A program made the position numbers and the translations under genes. A model generated the notes under the pieces. The model was given only the letters and a program-made list of their open reading frames with translations. It searched no databases and was not told the origin of the DNA. A DNA stretch of 64,000 nt from Allocoprobacillus sp002160865 (GTDB lineage Bacteria; Bacillota_I; Bacilli_A; Erysipelotrichales; Coprobacillaceae), in assembly GCF_042850985.1 (NCBI RefSeq), contig NZ_AP031415.1, forward strand, positions 2,356,001 to 2,420,000, given 5' to 3'. Shown piece by piece: positions 17,161-27,007 of the stretch (its first letter is position 1; each line of letters starts with the position of its first letter).

Positions 17161-18283
17161 ACATATCAATTTGAATATGACTTCCTACTCTTTCTTTTAC
17201 CTTTTCTTGCATACGTTCTTTTGAAATTGTTATACCATTATATCCTTGTAAAGCATGTTTTTTAGCTAAATCATTTGTGTAATCTTTTAATCTATAAACA
17301 GTAAATCTTTCTCTGGTATCTTCCACATTTTGAGGATCAGAAGCTTCATAATGATTCATTAAAGGTGTCAAACAGACATTTTCAATCTTCCATGCACTTC
17401 CATCTTTACGAAAATCACAAGATAACATGCCACCTAATTGTGTTTCTTCTTCTAACATACCACTAATAAAATTACCTAAACTGTAAGCAACAAGTGTTTG
17501 ATGTCCATCTTTTCCTTCAATCCACTCTACCGGTTCTAAAGTATGTGTATGTGTTCCTAACACAATATCCACACCTAAATCAGCTAATAATTTTGCATTT
17601 TTCTTTTGAAAAGGTTGAGGTTCTGTATCATTTTCTATACCCCAATGACAAGAAACAATAATGATGTCACTGATTTCTCTGGCGTTTTCTACATCTTTTT
17701 TCATTTGTTCTTCATTAAAATCATGAATACAATAATCTGGATAATCTTCTGTTGTATTTAACATCTGATTATAAGTTAAAAAAGCAATACGCAATCCATT
17801 CTTTTTCACAACTTGAATACGTTCATCTTTTGATTGATATAAACCAATATAAGTCATGTCCTGATATTGCTGAAAAACTTGAATAGAATGTTGAACTCCT
17901 TTGTATCCCATATCTAAAGCATGATTTGTAGAACCATTCGCAACATCAAAACCCACATCATGTAAATTCTTTGCCATTTCATCAGGTGTATTAAAATAAG
18001 GATAACCTGAAGGTGTTCCACCACCTAAGATCGTTTCCTGATTCACAAAAGCAATATCAGCCTTTTCAATATAGGGTTTGATATTTGTATAGTAAGGTGA
18101 AAAATCATATCCATTTTCTGTTTTCGCTTCATCCAACAATCTTTGATGCATTAAATTATCACCAACTGCAACAAATGAAACAATATCATCTTTCACTTCA
18201 GTTTTCGTTTTCTTTTCTGGTACAGACTTTTGGCAGCCATATATAATCATAGCCAGTACAACAAAAACAAGAATCTTTTTCAT
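17159..18283 (-). CDS. CapA family lipoprotein
   Basis: CapA/PGA_cap protein of 374 residues, probably anchored outside the membrane: N-terminal MKKILVFVVLAMIIYGC has a lipobox-like end with Cys17. The metallophosphatase-like domain shows VGDNLMHQ, NQETILGG, GSTNHALDMG, VSCHWGIEN, VLGTHTHTLEP and YSLGNFISG. It begins immediately after the dut stop codon and ends at a strong terminator. The partial gene at 1-773 is a paralogue. Function in wall or capsule metabolism is possible but unproven. Confidence 0.9.
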   Translation of the reverse strand: MKKILVFVVLAMIIYGCQKSVPEKKTKTEVKDDIVSFVAVGDNLMHQRLLDEAKTENGYDFSPYYTNIKPYIEKADIAFVNQETILGGGTPSGYPYFNTPDEMAKNLHDVGFDVANGSTNHALDMGYKGVQHSIQVFQQYQDMTYIGLYQSKDERIQVVKKNGLRIAFLTYNQMLNTTEDYPDYCIHDFNEEQMKKDVENAREISDIIIVSCHWGIENDTEPQPFQKKNAKLLADLGVDIVLGTHTHTLEPVEWIEGKDGHQTLVAYSLGNFISGMLEEETQLGGMLSCDFRKDGSAWKIENVCLTPLMNHYEASDPQNVEDTRERFTVYRLKDYTNDLAKKHALQGYNGITISKERMQEKVKERVGSHIQIDM

Positions 18284-18793
18284 TTATTTTGTCGTACTCC
18301 CAAATCCACCATTACGTATTTCACTGGCATCATCATCTTCCACAATCCCATACTGCACAAAGATTCCTTGAGCAACACCCTGTCCAGCTAAAACTTCCAC
18401 TGTTTTGTTTTCATTTGTATCATTTGTCATCTTAATAAAGATATGTCCTTCATTATCAGAATAAAAATAATCACTATCAATCACACCTACTGTATTATTT
18501 AATTGTAAACGATACTTAAATCCTAGTCCACTTCTTGGATAAATCATTAAAACCCATCTTTCATTCATTTCACAACGAATTCCCGTAGGAATCTTGATTG
18601 TTTCTTGAGGTTTCAAACAAATATCTACTGGTGTATAAAAATCATATCCAGCTGAGCCTTTTGTCGCACGTTTTGGTAGCTGAATAGATTCATAGATGTT
18701 TTGAATCTGCTCCCTAGAAGCATTTGGATCATAATCCAAATAAGCTTCCTCAAATTGTTGATAAGATACTTTATAAAATTTTGCTGTTTTCAT
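18284..18793 (-). CDS. dut: dUTP diphosphatase
   Basis: Trimeric dUTPase: hydrolyses dUTP to dUMP and pyrophosphate, keeping uracil out of DNA. All five motifs are visible in 169 residues: KGSAGYDFYTP, YPRSGLGFK, NTVGVIDSDYF, GVAQGIFVQYG and NGGFGSTTK. An N-terminal extension of about 40 residues precedes motif 1, and a short insert follows motif 3. It is sandwiched between vanY and capA and directly abuts capA. Confidence 0.93.
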   Translation of the reverse strand: MKTAKFYKVSYQQFEEAYLDYDPNASREQIQNIYESIQLPKRATKGSAGYDFYTPVDICLKPQETIKIPTGIRCEMNERWVLMIYPRSGLGFKYRLQLNNTVGVIDSDYFYSDNEGHIFIKMTNDTNENKTVEVLAGQGVAQGIFVQYGIVEDDDASEIRNGGFGSTTK

Positions 18794-18804
18794 ATGTACA
18801 CTCC

Positions 18805-19698
18805 TTAACCTTCATAATATTCTTCTAGTGTTATATTTTCGTTATGTAATTTGGTTGCTAAATCAACACCGACATAACGAATATGCCACGGTTCATAACT
18901 ATAACCCGTGATACGCACTTTATCTTGAGGATAACGTAATATAAAACCATATTTATAGGCATCGCTTTCGATAAACTTTCCTAATGCACTATCAGCAACC
19001 TTTTCACTTAAACGATCACCTTCGGTTGTATAAGATATATCTACACAAAGTCCCAATTCATGTTCACTGCGGCGTGGATAGGCATTATACTGAATTGCAT
19101 GTTCTTCGCCAAAAACTTTCACTGAGTTATCCCAGTAAAGCTGTTGTGTTTCAGGTTCACGATAACCAGAAATCGTATAAATGGCTATCCCTTTAGCTTT
19201 AGCTGCCTGATAAAATTTGGTATATGCCTCGTTAGCTTCATGACGCAACTGTTGATGACAATCAATGACATCTTCTAAGTCATCTGGTTTCCAGCCTTTT
19301 GGTATTTCATGTAATTTGTTGACAAGAACAGTTACATCATCTGGATTTTCTACGATATCTGCCTTAGCAGTAATAGGATTAATCAAATCTCCCACATATT
19401 CTACAACATCTACAATCAAATCTTTCTGACTTTGATTTCCAGCCTGATCAGTGACTTTATAATGAACAGTCTTCTTTCCAACGCTAGATGTATCAATTTC
19501 GTTATAACTGATGTGGTCTGTCACATCCCCATCTTGACGATCATAAGCCTTTTCAACATACTGCAAATAATCAAAAGATGTATTCAAAGCAATCTGTACT
19601 CTAGATTTATTAAGTAATAATACTGGTGCTTCCTGATCTTTTTCTTGACAACCAGTCAAAATCAAAAAAACAGTGATAAATCCAATTATTTTTCTCAT
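18805..19698 (-). CDS. VanY-type D-Ala-D-Ala carboxypeptidase lipoprotein with Ig-like domain
   Basis: Extracellular peptidoglycan carboxypeptidase of 297 residues. Lipobox LILTGC (Cys17), then an Ig/cadherin-like DUF5011 domain (about 25-105), then a VanY/M15B domain with ISGYREPETQQ, SEHELGLCVDIS (zinc His and Asp) and YEPWHIRYVG (catalytic Glu/His). ATG 19698 has GGAGG 6 bases upstream; the in-frame ATG 19710 overlaps that site. Likely trims stem peptides; with capA and dut it forms one transcript. Confidence 0.92.
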   Translation of the reverse strand: MRKIIGFITVFLILTGCQEKDQEAPVLLLNKSRVQIALNTSFDYLQYVEKAYDRQDGDVTDHISYNEIDTSSVGKKTVHYKVTDQAGNQSQKDLIVDVVEYVGDLINPITAKADIVENPDDVTVLVNKLHEIPKGWKPDDLEDVIDCHQQLRHEANEAYTKFYQAAKAKGIAIYTISGYREPETQQLYWDNSVKVFGEEHAIQYNAYPRRSEHELGLCVDISYTTEGDRLSEKVADSALGKFIESDAYKYGFILRYPQDKVRITGYSYEPWHIRYVGVDLATKLHNENITLEEYYEG

Positions 19699-19752
19699 AA
19701 CAACCTCCATGAAATATCTCTCATAATGTCACTATACCCTCATTTGGCTATC

Positions 19753-19781
19753 ATTATAAACCAATCTTACAAAAATGTCCT
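19753..19781 (-). promoter_or_regulatory. Promoter of vanY-dut-capA
   Basis: Minus-strand TATAAT (19753-19758) with AGGACA (19776-19781) 17 bases upstream. The -35 match is partial. Confidence 0.55.
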
Positions 19782-19805
19782 TAATATTTTATAAAATAAT
19801 TCAAT

Positions 19806-19834
19806 TTGACATTATTTACACAAATTCCTATAAT
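19806..19834 (+). promoter_or_regulatory. Consensus sigma-A promoter of the flavodoxin gene
   Basis: TTGACA (19806-19811), 17-bp spacer, TATAAT (19829-19834): a perfect vegetative promoter 31 bases before the start codon. Confidence 0.92.
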
Positions 19835-19865
19835 ATCTTTATGATAAAGACGAGGAGATGAACTT

Positions 19866-20357
19866 ATGCAATATAGTATTGTTTTTTCAAGTCCTACGGG
19901 AAATACAGAAATGTTAGCTCAAGCTATTCAAAATCATTTAGATGGTGAATGTTGTTATTATGGGAAAGCTGCTCAAGCTCCTTTAACTGCAGATTATATC
20001 TTTGTTGGATTCTGGACGGATAAAGGAACATGTGATGAATCGATTCAAGATTATTTGAAACAACTTCATCATCAAAAAATCTTTTTATTTGGAACTGCTG
20101 GTTTTGGTGGTAGTCAAGAATATTTTGATAGTATTTTGAAACGTGTACAAACAAACATTGCTGATGATAATCAAATTGTTGGGCAATTTATGTGTCAAGG
20201 AAAAATGCCTATGAGTGTCAGACAACGTTATGAACAAATGGCACAAAAACAACCAGAAAGATTTTTACCTATGATCGACAATTTCGATAAAGCTTTATCA
20301 CACCCCAATGAACAAGATTTACAATCACTCATTCAACAATTAGATATGATTTCATAA
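19866..20357 (+). CDS. Flavodoxin family protein
   Basis: A 163-residue flavodoxin-like protein. The N-terminal FSSPTGNTEMLAQAI matches the FMN phosphate-binding loop (T/S-x-T-G-x-T), and GFWTDKGTCDE and LFGTAGFGG supply isoalloxazine-side loops. It probably carries electrons for an unidentified oxidoreductase. GAGGAG lies upstream and the gene stands alone between a perfect promoter and a terminator, so it is likely expressed strongly. Confidence 0.9.
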   Translation: MQYSIVFSSPTGNTEMLAQAIQNHLDGECCYYGKAAQAPLTADYIFVGFWTDKGTCDESIQDYLKQLHHQKIFLFGTAGFGGSQEYFDSILKRVQTNIADDNQIVGQFMCQGKMPMSVRQRYEQMAQKQPERFLPMIDNFDKALSHPNEQDLQSLIQQLDMIS

Positions 20358-20384
20358 AACATCATAGTCCTCTATGATGTTTTT
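20357..20384 (+). terminator. Flavodoxin gene terminator
   Basis: 10-bp stem AACATCATAG/CTATGATGTT with loop TCCT followed by TTT, starting at the stop codon. Confidence 0.85.
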
Positions 20385-20463
20385 CATAACAAATATTTTA
20401 TGTATTTTTTACATTCTTTTGCTATTTTTGTGGTAAGATATACACGTTAGGAGGGGGAAATAT

Positions 20464-21318
20464 ATGCCAGCCATATATACACATTACTGTTTTGGGGAAG
20501 AAATGAAAAAAGTCTATCCTCCCCATCTACAAAAAATCATTCAAGAACATCTTGATCTTTATGAAATAGGTTTGCATGGTCCGGATATTTTTTTCTATTA
20601 TCAGATTTATCATCATAACGAGATGAACCGTTGGGGAAGTACCATGCATCAAATGAAAGCTTACGATTTCTTTGAAAGTTCACGTCATGTGATTTTAGAA
20701 AAAAGTCATAAGGAAGCAAAAATAGCTTATATGCTAGGATTTATTGCTCATTTTGCATTGGACTATGAATGTCATAGTTATATTGAAAAGAAAATGCAAG
20801 CTTCACATGTTTCACATTCCTTAATTGAATGTGAAATGGATAAATATTTATTGATTAAGAATCATCAAAAACCATTATATACAGATTTAACTCAGCATTT
20901 ACATCCCACTATGGAAAATGCCAAAGTCATTCAAACTTTTTTTAATCAATTTAGTGTTCAACAGATTTTATCAACATTAAAATCTATGAAAACATATAAT
21001 CGTTTTCTAGCAAGTCATAATCCATTCATCAGAACATTAGTGAAAGTCTTTTTATTGATTTCAGGTAAATATAAAGGTTATCGTGGATTGTTGATGGATC
21101 AAAAAGACCATGAAGCATGCAAAGATAGTAATCTACGTTTAGAAAAATTAATGAAAAAAGCCATTCCACACTGTCTTGAACTCAGCGAAAATTATTATAC
21201 ATACTTAACAAAAAACGAACCACTCAGTCATGATTTTTTAGCACATTACAGTGCTCAAGAGGGTTGGGAAAATATTCCAGTATTATCGTATGAAAAGGAG
21301 AAAGAATATGACATCTAA
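20464..21318 (+). CDS. Zinc-dependent phospholipase C family protein
   Basis: A 284-residue protein of the zinc-dependent phospholipase C fold: MPAIYTHYCFGEEM, GLHGPDIFFYY and GFIAHFALDYECHSYIE give the spaced His and Asp residues that bind zinc in this family. No signal peptide is visible, so it is probably cytoplasmic or membrane-associated, unlike secreted toxins. A very strong ribosome site (AGGAGGGGG) precedes it, with an extended -10-like TGGTAAGAT upstream. It overlaps the next gene by 11 bases. Confidence 0.85.
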   Translation: MPAIYTHYCFGEEMKKVYPPHLQKIIQEHLDLYEIGLHGPDIFFYYQIYHHNEMNRWGSTMHQMKAYDFFESSRHVILEKSHKEAKIAYMLGFIAHFALDYECHSYIEKKMQASHVSHSLIECEMDKYLLIKNHQKPLYTDLTQHLHPTMENAKVIQTFFNQFSVQQILSTLKSMKTYNRFLASHNPFIRTLVKVFLLISGKYKGYRGLLMDQKDHEACKDSNLRLEKLMKKAIPHCLELSENYYTYLTKNEPLSHDFLAHYSAQEGWENIPVLSYEKEKEYDI

Positions 21319-22543
21319 AACAACATCTTTAGAAAAGAAGTGGATTATGTATGATATTGGAAACTCTGCTTTTACATTACTTGTTTCTACAATTATGCCT
21401 ATTTATTTTAATTTCTTAGCTGACAGTGCACATATTTCTGAAACAAACTATTTAGCTTTTTGGGGGTATGCAACATCTATAGCCACAATCATTACAGCTA
21501 TTCTTGGTCCTATATTAGGAACAGCTTCTGACTTTAAAGGTTGGAAAAAGAAGCTTTTCATGGTTGCTTTACTCATTGGCGCATTGGGTTGTATTTTACT
21601 TGGATTTACTTCATCCTGGTTATGGTTTTTATGTTTATTTGTGATTGCAAAATCTGCTTATTCATTAAGTCTGGTTTTTTATGATTCTATGCTTATAGAT
21701 ATTACAACTCCAGAACGTATGGATAATGTTTCTGCCAAAGGATATGCCTGGGGATACATTGGGAGCTGTATACCTTTTATAGCCAGCTTAGCCCTTGTAT
21801 TATTCTATGAAAAACTTTCATTAACAATGGAAACAGCTATGAGTATTTGTTTTCTTTTGATTGCTTTATGGTGGTTGTTGTTATCAATTCCATTACTTCA
21901 AGGGTATCATCAGACTTATTATTTAGAAAAAGAAAGTCACTATGTTCAAGCGAGTTTTGTACGTTTAAAAAATATCTTTATAGAATTAAAAAACAATCCA
22001 AAGGTCTTATTCTTTTTAATAGCTTTCTTCTTTTATATTGATGGTGTTTATACAATCATTGATATGGCTACGGCCTATGGAACAGCTTTAGGATTAGATA
22101 CAACAGGTTTATTACTTGCTTTATTATTGACTCAAATTGTGGCGTTTCCAGCTGCTTTAATCTTTGGAAAATTAAGTTCTTCTATTGAAAATACAAAACT
22201 CATCAAAATATGTATCTTTGCTTATTTCCTTATTGCATTATATGGAATCACTCTCCAACAACAATATCAATTCTGGATTTTAGCTGTTGGTGTTGGAATC
22301 TTTCAAGGAGCCATTCAATCATTATCACGTTCTTATTATGCTAAAATCATTCCAGCCAATCGTTCTGGTGAATATTTTGGTTTATATGATATTTGTGGAA
22401 AAGGTGCTTCTTTTATGGGAACAACTCTTGTTTCCCTTATTTCTCAAGTTACAGGTATGATGAATATAGGTGTAGGTTCATTAGCTATCATGTTCTTCAT
22501 TGGTTTTGTATTCTTCAAAAAAACAGAAAAATTGCATCAATAA
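21308..22543 (+). CDS. MFS transporter, UMF1/Atg22-like family
   Basis: Major facilitator of 411 residues with about 12 TM helices. The N-terminal MYDIGNSAFTLLVSTIMPIY is typical of the UMF1 (vacuole effluxer Atg22-like) group, and the loop GTASDFKGWKKK is the MFS motif A equivalent. ATG 21308 follows AAAAGGAG; the longer frame from 21251 lies wholly inside the previous gene. Substrate unknown; coupling to the phospholipase-like gene suggests a shared lipid-related role (inference). Confidence 0.88.
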   Translation: MTSKTTSLEKKWIMYDIGNSAFTLLVSTIMPIYFNFLADSAHISETNYLAFWGYATSIATIITAILGPILGTASDFKGWKKKLFMVALLIGALGCILLGFTSSWLWFLCLFVIAKSAYSLSLVFYDSMLIDITTPERMDNVSAKGYAWGYIGSCIPFIASLALVLFYEKLSLTMETAMSICFLLIALWWLLLSIPLLQGYHQTYYLEKESHYVQASFVRLKNIFIELKNNPKVLFFLIAFFFYIDGVYTIIDMATAYGTALGLDTTGLLLALLLTQIVAFPAALIFGKLSSSIENTKLIKICIFAYFLIALYGITLQQQYQFWILAVGVGIFQGAIQSLSRSYYAKIIPANRSGEYFGLYDICGKGASFMGTTLVSLISQVTGMMNIGVGSLAIMFFIGFVFFKKTEKLHQ

Positions 22544-22547
22544 TTTT

Positions 22548-22573
22548 AGACTCTTTATATGGAGTCTTTTTTA
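22548..22573 (+). terminator. MFS gene terminator
   Basis: Stem AGACTC/GAGTCT with an 8-base loop followed by six T, directly after the MFS stop. Confidence 0.85.
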
Positions 22574-22581
22574 TTACAGAT

Positions 22582-22611
22582 AAAAACGGATGTCACCAAA
22601 ATATGACACCC
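22582..22611 (-). terminator. carA-carB terminator
   Basis: Minus-strand stem GGGTGTCA/TGACATCC (one G-T pair) with an 8-base loop, then GTTTTTA, directly after the carB stop. Confidence 0.8.
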
Positions 22612-22623
22612 ATTTTTCTTTTA

Positions 22624-25600
22624 TTAAATTTTTGTAATATCAATAAGTGATGTATTTCCTTGATGTCTTTTTTCAAGACAATTGATTAATGCTTGGGCTG
22701 TATCCAATGATGTATAAATTGGAATACCTGCTTCTACCGCAAAGCGACGAATCATAAATCCATCTTTTAAATTATTGTTTCTTGTTGGTATATCAATGAT
22801 TAAATCAACTGTATCAGTTAACATTAAATCAAAGATTGTATTTTTCTTATCAGCAATGTAATTGACAAGATGAGCAGGAATTCCATGTTCAATAAGATAC
22901 GTAAATGTTCCAATTGTTGCATAAATGTCATAGCCAAATTGATGATATTGTTTTGCAATTGGTAAGAATTCTTCTTTGGCACTATCTTTAATCGTACAGA
23001 TAATATTCTTTTTCTTTGGTAAATCAATACCTGTCGCAATAAATGCTTTATAAATGGCTTCATCAAAGTCTTTAGACACACCTAAAACTTCTCCTGTAGA
23101 TTTCATTTCAGGGCCTAAGCTGATTTCTGCACCAGTAATCTTTTCAAATGAGAAGACTGGCATCTTAATAGCCACTGTTTCTTTTTCTTTAGCCAATCCA
23201 TATTCATATCCTTGTTCCTTGATTGTTTTTCCCATAATGACATGTGTTGCGACATCTACCACAGGAATATCAGTAACCTTAGAAATATAAGGAATAGTAC
23301 GTGAAGAACGTGGGTTCACTTCAATAACATAGACTTGATCTTCATAAACAATAAATTGAATGTTAATCAATCCAATGACATGTAACGCTTTTGCTAGTCT
23401 TTGTGTATAATCCACAATCACATCTTTAATTTCCTGTTTAATCTTTTGTGGTGGATATACTGAGATACTATCTCCACTATGCACTCCTGCACGTTCGACG
23501 TGTTCCATGATACCTGGAATCAATACACCATGTTCATCACAGATAGCATCGACTTCAACTTCTTTACCAGATAAATATTTATCAATCAAGATAGGATGTT
23601 CCTGATATTGACGATTGATGATTTCCATAAATTTCTTGATGTCACCATCATTTAACGCTATTTCCATACCTGCTCCACCTAAGACATATGATGGTCTGAC
23701 AAGCACTGGATATCCTAAACGATTAGCAACCTCTAAAGCTTCTTCTGTTGTGAAAACTGTTGAACCTCTAGGACGATCTATATCACAACGCTGTAAGATT
23801 TCATCAAATCTTTCACGGTCTTCTGCTGCATCAACGTTATCAGCTGATGTTCCTAAAATAGGAACTCCCATTTCCATTAAGGCTTTTGTAAGCTTGATGG
23901 CTGTTTGTCCACCAAATTGTACAATGGCACCATCTGGTTTTTCTAAACGCACAATACTTTCTACATCTTCAGGTGTCAATGGTTCAAAATACAGACGATC
24001 AGCTATATCAAAGTCAGTTGATACTGTTTCTGGATTATTATTCACAATAATTGTATCATAGCCAGCTTCCTTTAACGCCCAGACACAATGAACAGAACAA
24101 TAATCAAACTCTATCCCTTGTCCAATACGGATTGGTCCTGAACCTAAAACCATAATTTTCTTTTTATCATCACGAGGATCAACTTCATTATGTTCTCCAT
24201 ATACAGAATAATAATAAGGTGTTGTTGCATCAAATTCAGCTGCACATGTATCTACCGTTTTATAAACAGCTTCGATATGATGATCTAATCTCATTTGATG
24301 AATATCTTGAGTTGTATGATTTGTATACTTAGCAATAATTTGATCTGGAAATTCTAATCTTTTCGCAAGTTTTAATAATTCAACAGTCAGTGGTTCTGTT
24401 TTTAATTGTTTTTCGACTTCTGTTAAATGTTTGATTTTATCAATAAACCAGCAATCAATACGTGTTATATCATGAATTTCCTGTTCACTCATTCCTTGTC
24501 TTAAAGCTTCTGCCACTACAAAGATACGATGATCATCAACATCTTTTAATTTCACTCTTAATTCATCTAATGATAACCCATCAACTTCAGGAATATGTAA
24601 ATCATAAACATTTTGTTCCAAAGAACGTAAAGCTTTCATAAAAGCCCCTTCAAAATTATGAGCAATACTCATGACTTCTCCTGTGGCTTTCATCTGTGTT
24701 CCTAGTTTTCTAGATGCCCCAACAAATTTATCGAATGGCCATTTTGGAATCTTACAAACAATATAATCTAACGTCGGTTCATAAGAAGCATATGTTTTTC
24801 CAGTAACTGCATTTTTAATTTCATCCAATGTATATCCTAAAGCAATTTTAGCAGCCAGTTTGGCGATTGGATAGCCTGTTGCTTTTGAAGCTAAAGCTGA
24901 AGAACGTGAAACACGTGGGTTGACTTCAATAACACAATATTCAAAACTATCAGGATTTAAAGCATACTGCACATTACATCCACCTTGAATATTAAGTGCT
25001 GTAATAATATTTAAAGCAGAACTTCTTAACATCTGATATTCTTTATCAGATAAAGTCTGACTTGGTGCCACAACAATACTATCTCCTGTATGTACACCAA
25101 CTGGATCTAAATTTTCCATATTACATACTGTAATACAGTTGCCATGTCCATCACGCATCACTTCATATTCAATTTCTTTCCATCCTGCAATACTTTTTTC
25201 AATGAGGCACTGACTCACACGTGATAAACGCAATCCATTAGAACAAATATGATGTAATTCTTCTTCATTATTGGCAATTCCACCACCTGTTCCTCCTAAT
25301 GTATATGCTGGTCTAATAACAACTGGATAACCAATTTTATTTGCAAACTCAATGGCTTCATCTACATGATTTACAACAATTGATGCTGCACATGGTTCTC
25401 CAATCTTTTCCATTAATGTTTTAAACTCTAAGCGATCTTCAGCCAGTTTGATTGTATCTGTTGAAGTTCCAATAGTACGCACATGATGTTTGTCTAAAAA
25501 TCCTTCATCAGCTAAAGCCATCGCAATATTTAAAGCATTTTGTCCCCCAAGTGTCGGTAAAATGCTATCTGGTTTTTCAACTTCAATTAAATGTTTCACA

Positions 25601-25818
25601 ACTGGTACAGTTAATGGTTCTATATAAACCTTATCAGCAATATCTTTATCTGTCATGATTGTGGCTGGGTTAGAATTAATAAGGACAACTTCTATTCCTT
25701 CTTCTTTCAAGGCTCTACAAGCCTGTGTTCCAGCATAGTCAAACTCTGCTGCCTGCCCAATGATAATTGGTCCAGACCCAATCACTAATACTTTTTGAAT
25801 ATCATGATTTCTAGGCAT
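22624..25818 (-). CDS. carB: Carbamoyl-phosphate synthase large subunit (carA-linked copy)
   Basis: Makes carbamoyl phosphate from bicarbonate, 2 ATP and ammonia delivered by CarA, for pyrimidine and arginine synthesis. The 1064 residues are full length: two ATP-grasp halves (GSGPIIIGQAAEFDY near the N-terminus and GSGPIRIGQGIEFDY near residue 560), an oligomerisation part, and a C-terminal MGS-like allosteric domain. It overlaps carA by 8 bases. Expression should depend on the leader attenuator ahead of carA. A second carB lies at 46664-49882; this copy is of the Firmicute pyrAB type by its residues. Confidence 0.97.
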   Translation of the reverse strand: MPRNHDIQKVLVIGSGPIIIGQAAEFDYAGTQACRALKEEGIEVVLINSNPATIMTDKDIADKVYIEPLTVPVVKHLIEVEKPDSILPTLGGQNALNIAMALADEGFLDKHHVRTIGTSTDTIKLAEDRLEFKTLMEKIGEPCAASIVVNHVDEAIEFANKIGYPVVIRPAYTLGGTGGGIANNEEELHHICSNGLRLSRVSQCLIEKSIAGWKEIEYEVMRDGHGNCITVCNMENLDPVGVHTGDSIVVAPSQTLSDKEYQMLRSSALNIITALNIQGGCNVQYALNPDSFEYCVIEVNPRVSRSSALASKATGYPIAKLAAKIALGYTLDEIKNAVTGKTYASYEPTLDYIVCKIPKWPFDKFVGASRKLGTQMKATGEVMSIAHNFEGAFMKALRSLEQNVYDLHIPEVDGLSLDELRVKLKDVDDHRIFVVAEALRQGMSEQEIHDITRIDCWFIDKIKHLTEVEKQLKTEPLTVELLKLAKRLEFPDQIIAKYTNHTTQDIHQMRLDHHIEAVYKTVDTCAAEFDATTPYYYSVYGEHNEVDPRDDKKKIMVLGSGPIRIGQGIEFDYCSVHCVWALKEAGYDTIIVNNNPETVSTDFDIADRLYFEPLTPEDVESIVRLEKPDGAIVQFGGQTAIKLTKALMEMGVPILGTSADNVDAAEDRERFDEILQRCDIDRPRGSTVFTTEEALEVANRLGYPVLVRPSYVLGGAGMEIALNDGDIKKFMEIINRQYQEHPILIDKYLSGKEVEVDAICDEHGVLIPGIMEHVERAGVHSGDSISVYPPQKIKQEIKDVIVDYTQRLAKALHVIGLINIQFIVYEDQVYVIEVNPRSSRTIPYISKVTDIPVVDVATHVIMGKTIKEQGYEYGLAKEKETVAIKMPVFSFEKITGAEISLGPEMKSTGEVLGVSKDFDEAIYKAFIATGIDLPKKKNIICTIKDSAKEEFLPIAKQYHQFGYDIYATIGTFTYLIEHGIPAHLVNYIADKKNTIFDLMLTDTVDLIIDIPTRNNNLKDGFMIRRFAVEAGIPIYTSLDTAQALINCLEKRHQGNTSLIDITKI

Positions 25819-26890
25819 TTTGATTTCCTCCCATCATTTTGATAAATTCGTCAAATAAATATGATGTATCTAATGGTCCAGCACATGCTTCTGGATGGAA
25901 CTGCACTGTTTTAATAGGTTCCTGTAAATATTCAATGCCTTCCAATGTTCCATCATTGACATTCTGGAACCACATTTTTGCCATTTGGTTATCCAATGAT
26001 TCTTCTTTGACAACATAATTATGATTTTGTGTTGAAATATAAACACGATTTGTTTTCAAATCCTTAACTGGGTGGTTGGCACCATGATGACCGTAAACCA
26101 TCTTTTCTGTTTGAAAACCATGTGCTAAAGCCATTAACTGATGTCCTAAACAGATAGCAAAAATAGGCAAACCACTTTGACTTAAAATCTTCATATTTTC
26201 AATAATATCTACACATTCTTCAGGATCACCAGGACCATTTGAAAGCATAATTCCATCAAAGTGTCCTTCTAAAATGGTCTTTGCTGGTGTATCAGCTGGG
26301 AAAACTGTCACTTCACAATTTCTTTTGACTAGTTCTCTGGCAATATTTTGCTTTGCTCCAAAATCATATAAAGCGACTTTATATGCACCCTTTCCTAAAA
26401 CATAAGGTTCACAGCATGTTGTTTGTTTCACAACACCAGAAACTTTATACTCATGAATTCGTTTTAAAACATCACTTAAATCATCATAGTGATGTGTTGT
26501 AATCAAACCATTCATACAACCTTTATTTCTGATTAACTTTGTAATATAACGTGTATCAACACCTTGAATACCTACAATATCATGCTGTTTTAAATATTCT
26601 TCTAAATCCATATTCTTTCTAAAATGACTGCCTAATCTTGCCAGTTCATTCACAACAAAACCTTCTACGTATGGTTGTCTTGATTCCTGATCTTCCAAAC
26701 AAACACCGTAATTTCCAATCAATGGATATGTCATTACAACACTTTGTCCAGCATATGAAGGATCTGTCAAGACTTCCAGATATCCTGTCATAGATGTATT
26801 AAAGACAAACTCACTAATGACTTCCTTATGACCACCAAAATGTTCACCTTCAAAGACATGTCCATCTTCTAATATCAAATATGCTTTCAT
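25811..26890 (-). CDS. carA: Carbamoyl-phosphate synthase small subunit
   Basis: Glutamine amidotransferase subunit, releasing ammonia from glutamine for CarB. The 359 residues contain the N-terminal CPSase_sm domain (FNTSMTGYLEVLTDPSYAG) and a class I GATase domain with the nucleophile Cys in FAICLGHQL and the His-Glu pair in VQFHPEA. The start has AAGGAGG upstream. It is the only carA in the window although there are two carB genes. A 22-25 codon leader ORF and a terminator lie between promoter and start. Confidence 0.97.
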   Translation of the reverse strand: MKAYLILEDGHVFEGEHFGGHKEVISEFVFNTSMTGYLEVLTDPSYAGQSVVMTYPLIGNYGVCLEDQESRQPYVEGFVVNELARLGSHFRKNMDLEEYLKQHDIVGIQGVDTRYITKLIRNKGCMNGLITTHHYDDLSDVLKRIHEYKVSGVVKQTTCCEPYVLGKGAYKVALYDFGAKQNIARELVKRNCEVTVFPADTPAKTILEGHFDGIMLSNGPGDPEECVDIIENMKILSQSGLPIFAICLGHQLMALAHGFQTEKMVYGHHGANHPVKDLKTNRVYISTQNHNYVVKEESLDNQMAKMWFQNVNDGTLEGIEYLQEPIKTVQFHPEACAGPLDTSYLFDEFIKMMGGNQNA

Positions 26891-26910
26891 TGTTACCTCC
26901 TTATATCATA

Positions 26911-26940
26911 AAAAAACATATCCATAAAAGATATGTTTTT
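26911..26940 (-). terminator. Attenuator terminator before carA
   Basis: Minus-strand stem AAAACATATC/GATATGTTTT with loop TTTTATG and a run of T, 21 bases before carA. The leader-ORF stop codon (26939-26941) overlaps the foot of the stem, so a ribosome finishing the leader would block it. Confidence 0.8.
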
Positions 26941-27007
26941 AGAAATATAAAAAATGAGAAAAAGATGTTCTAACAATCGTTGTATCCATAACTTGTTTTC
27001 CCACCAT
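26939..27007 (-). CDS. Leader peptide of carA-carB
   Basis: Short ORF of 22 codons (MVGKQVMDTTIVRTSFSHFL then YF) from ATG 27007, with AAGGA 9 bases upstream; an in-frame ATG at 27016 would give 25 codons. The last codons are U-rich (TTTTTCTCATTTTTTATA then TTT) and nearly identical in bases to those of the leader before the second carB. The stop codon touches the attenuator stem. It lacks arginine repeats, so arginine-codon attenuation is unlikely; UTP-dependent polymerase pausing as in enteric pyrBI is the better model (inference). Confidence 0.65.
   Translation of the reverse strand: MVGKQVMDTTIVRTSFSHFLYF

Noticed and set aside
19866..20357. BilS-type flavodoxin of bilirubin reduction
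   Set aside because: No bilR-like reductase gene is adjacent, so only a general flavodoxin call is justified.
23615..24061. 148-codon plus-strand ORF in carB
   Set aside because: Antisense shadow in a strongly conserved gene; no ribosome site or domain.
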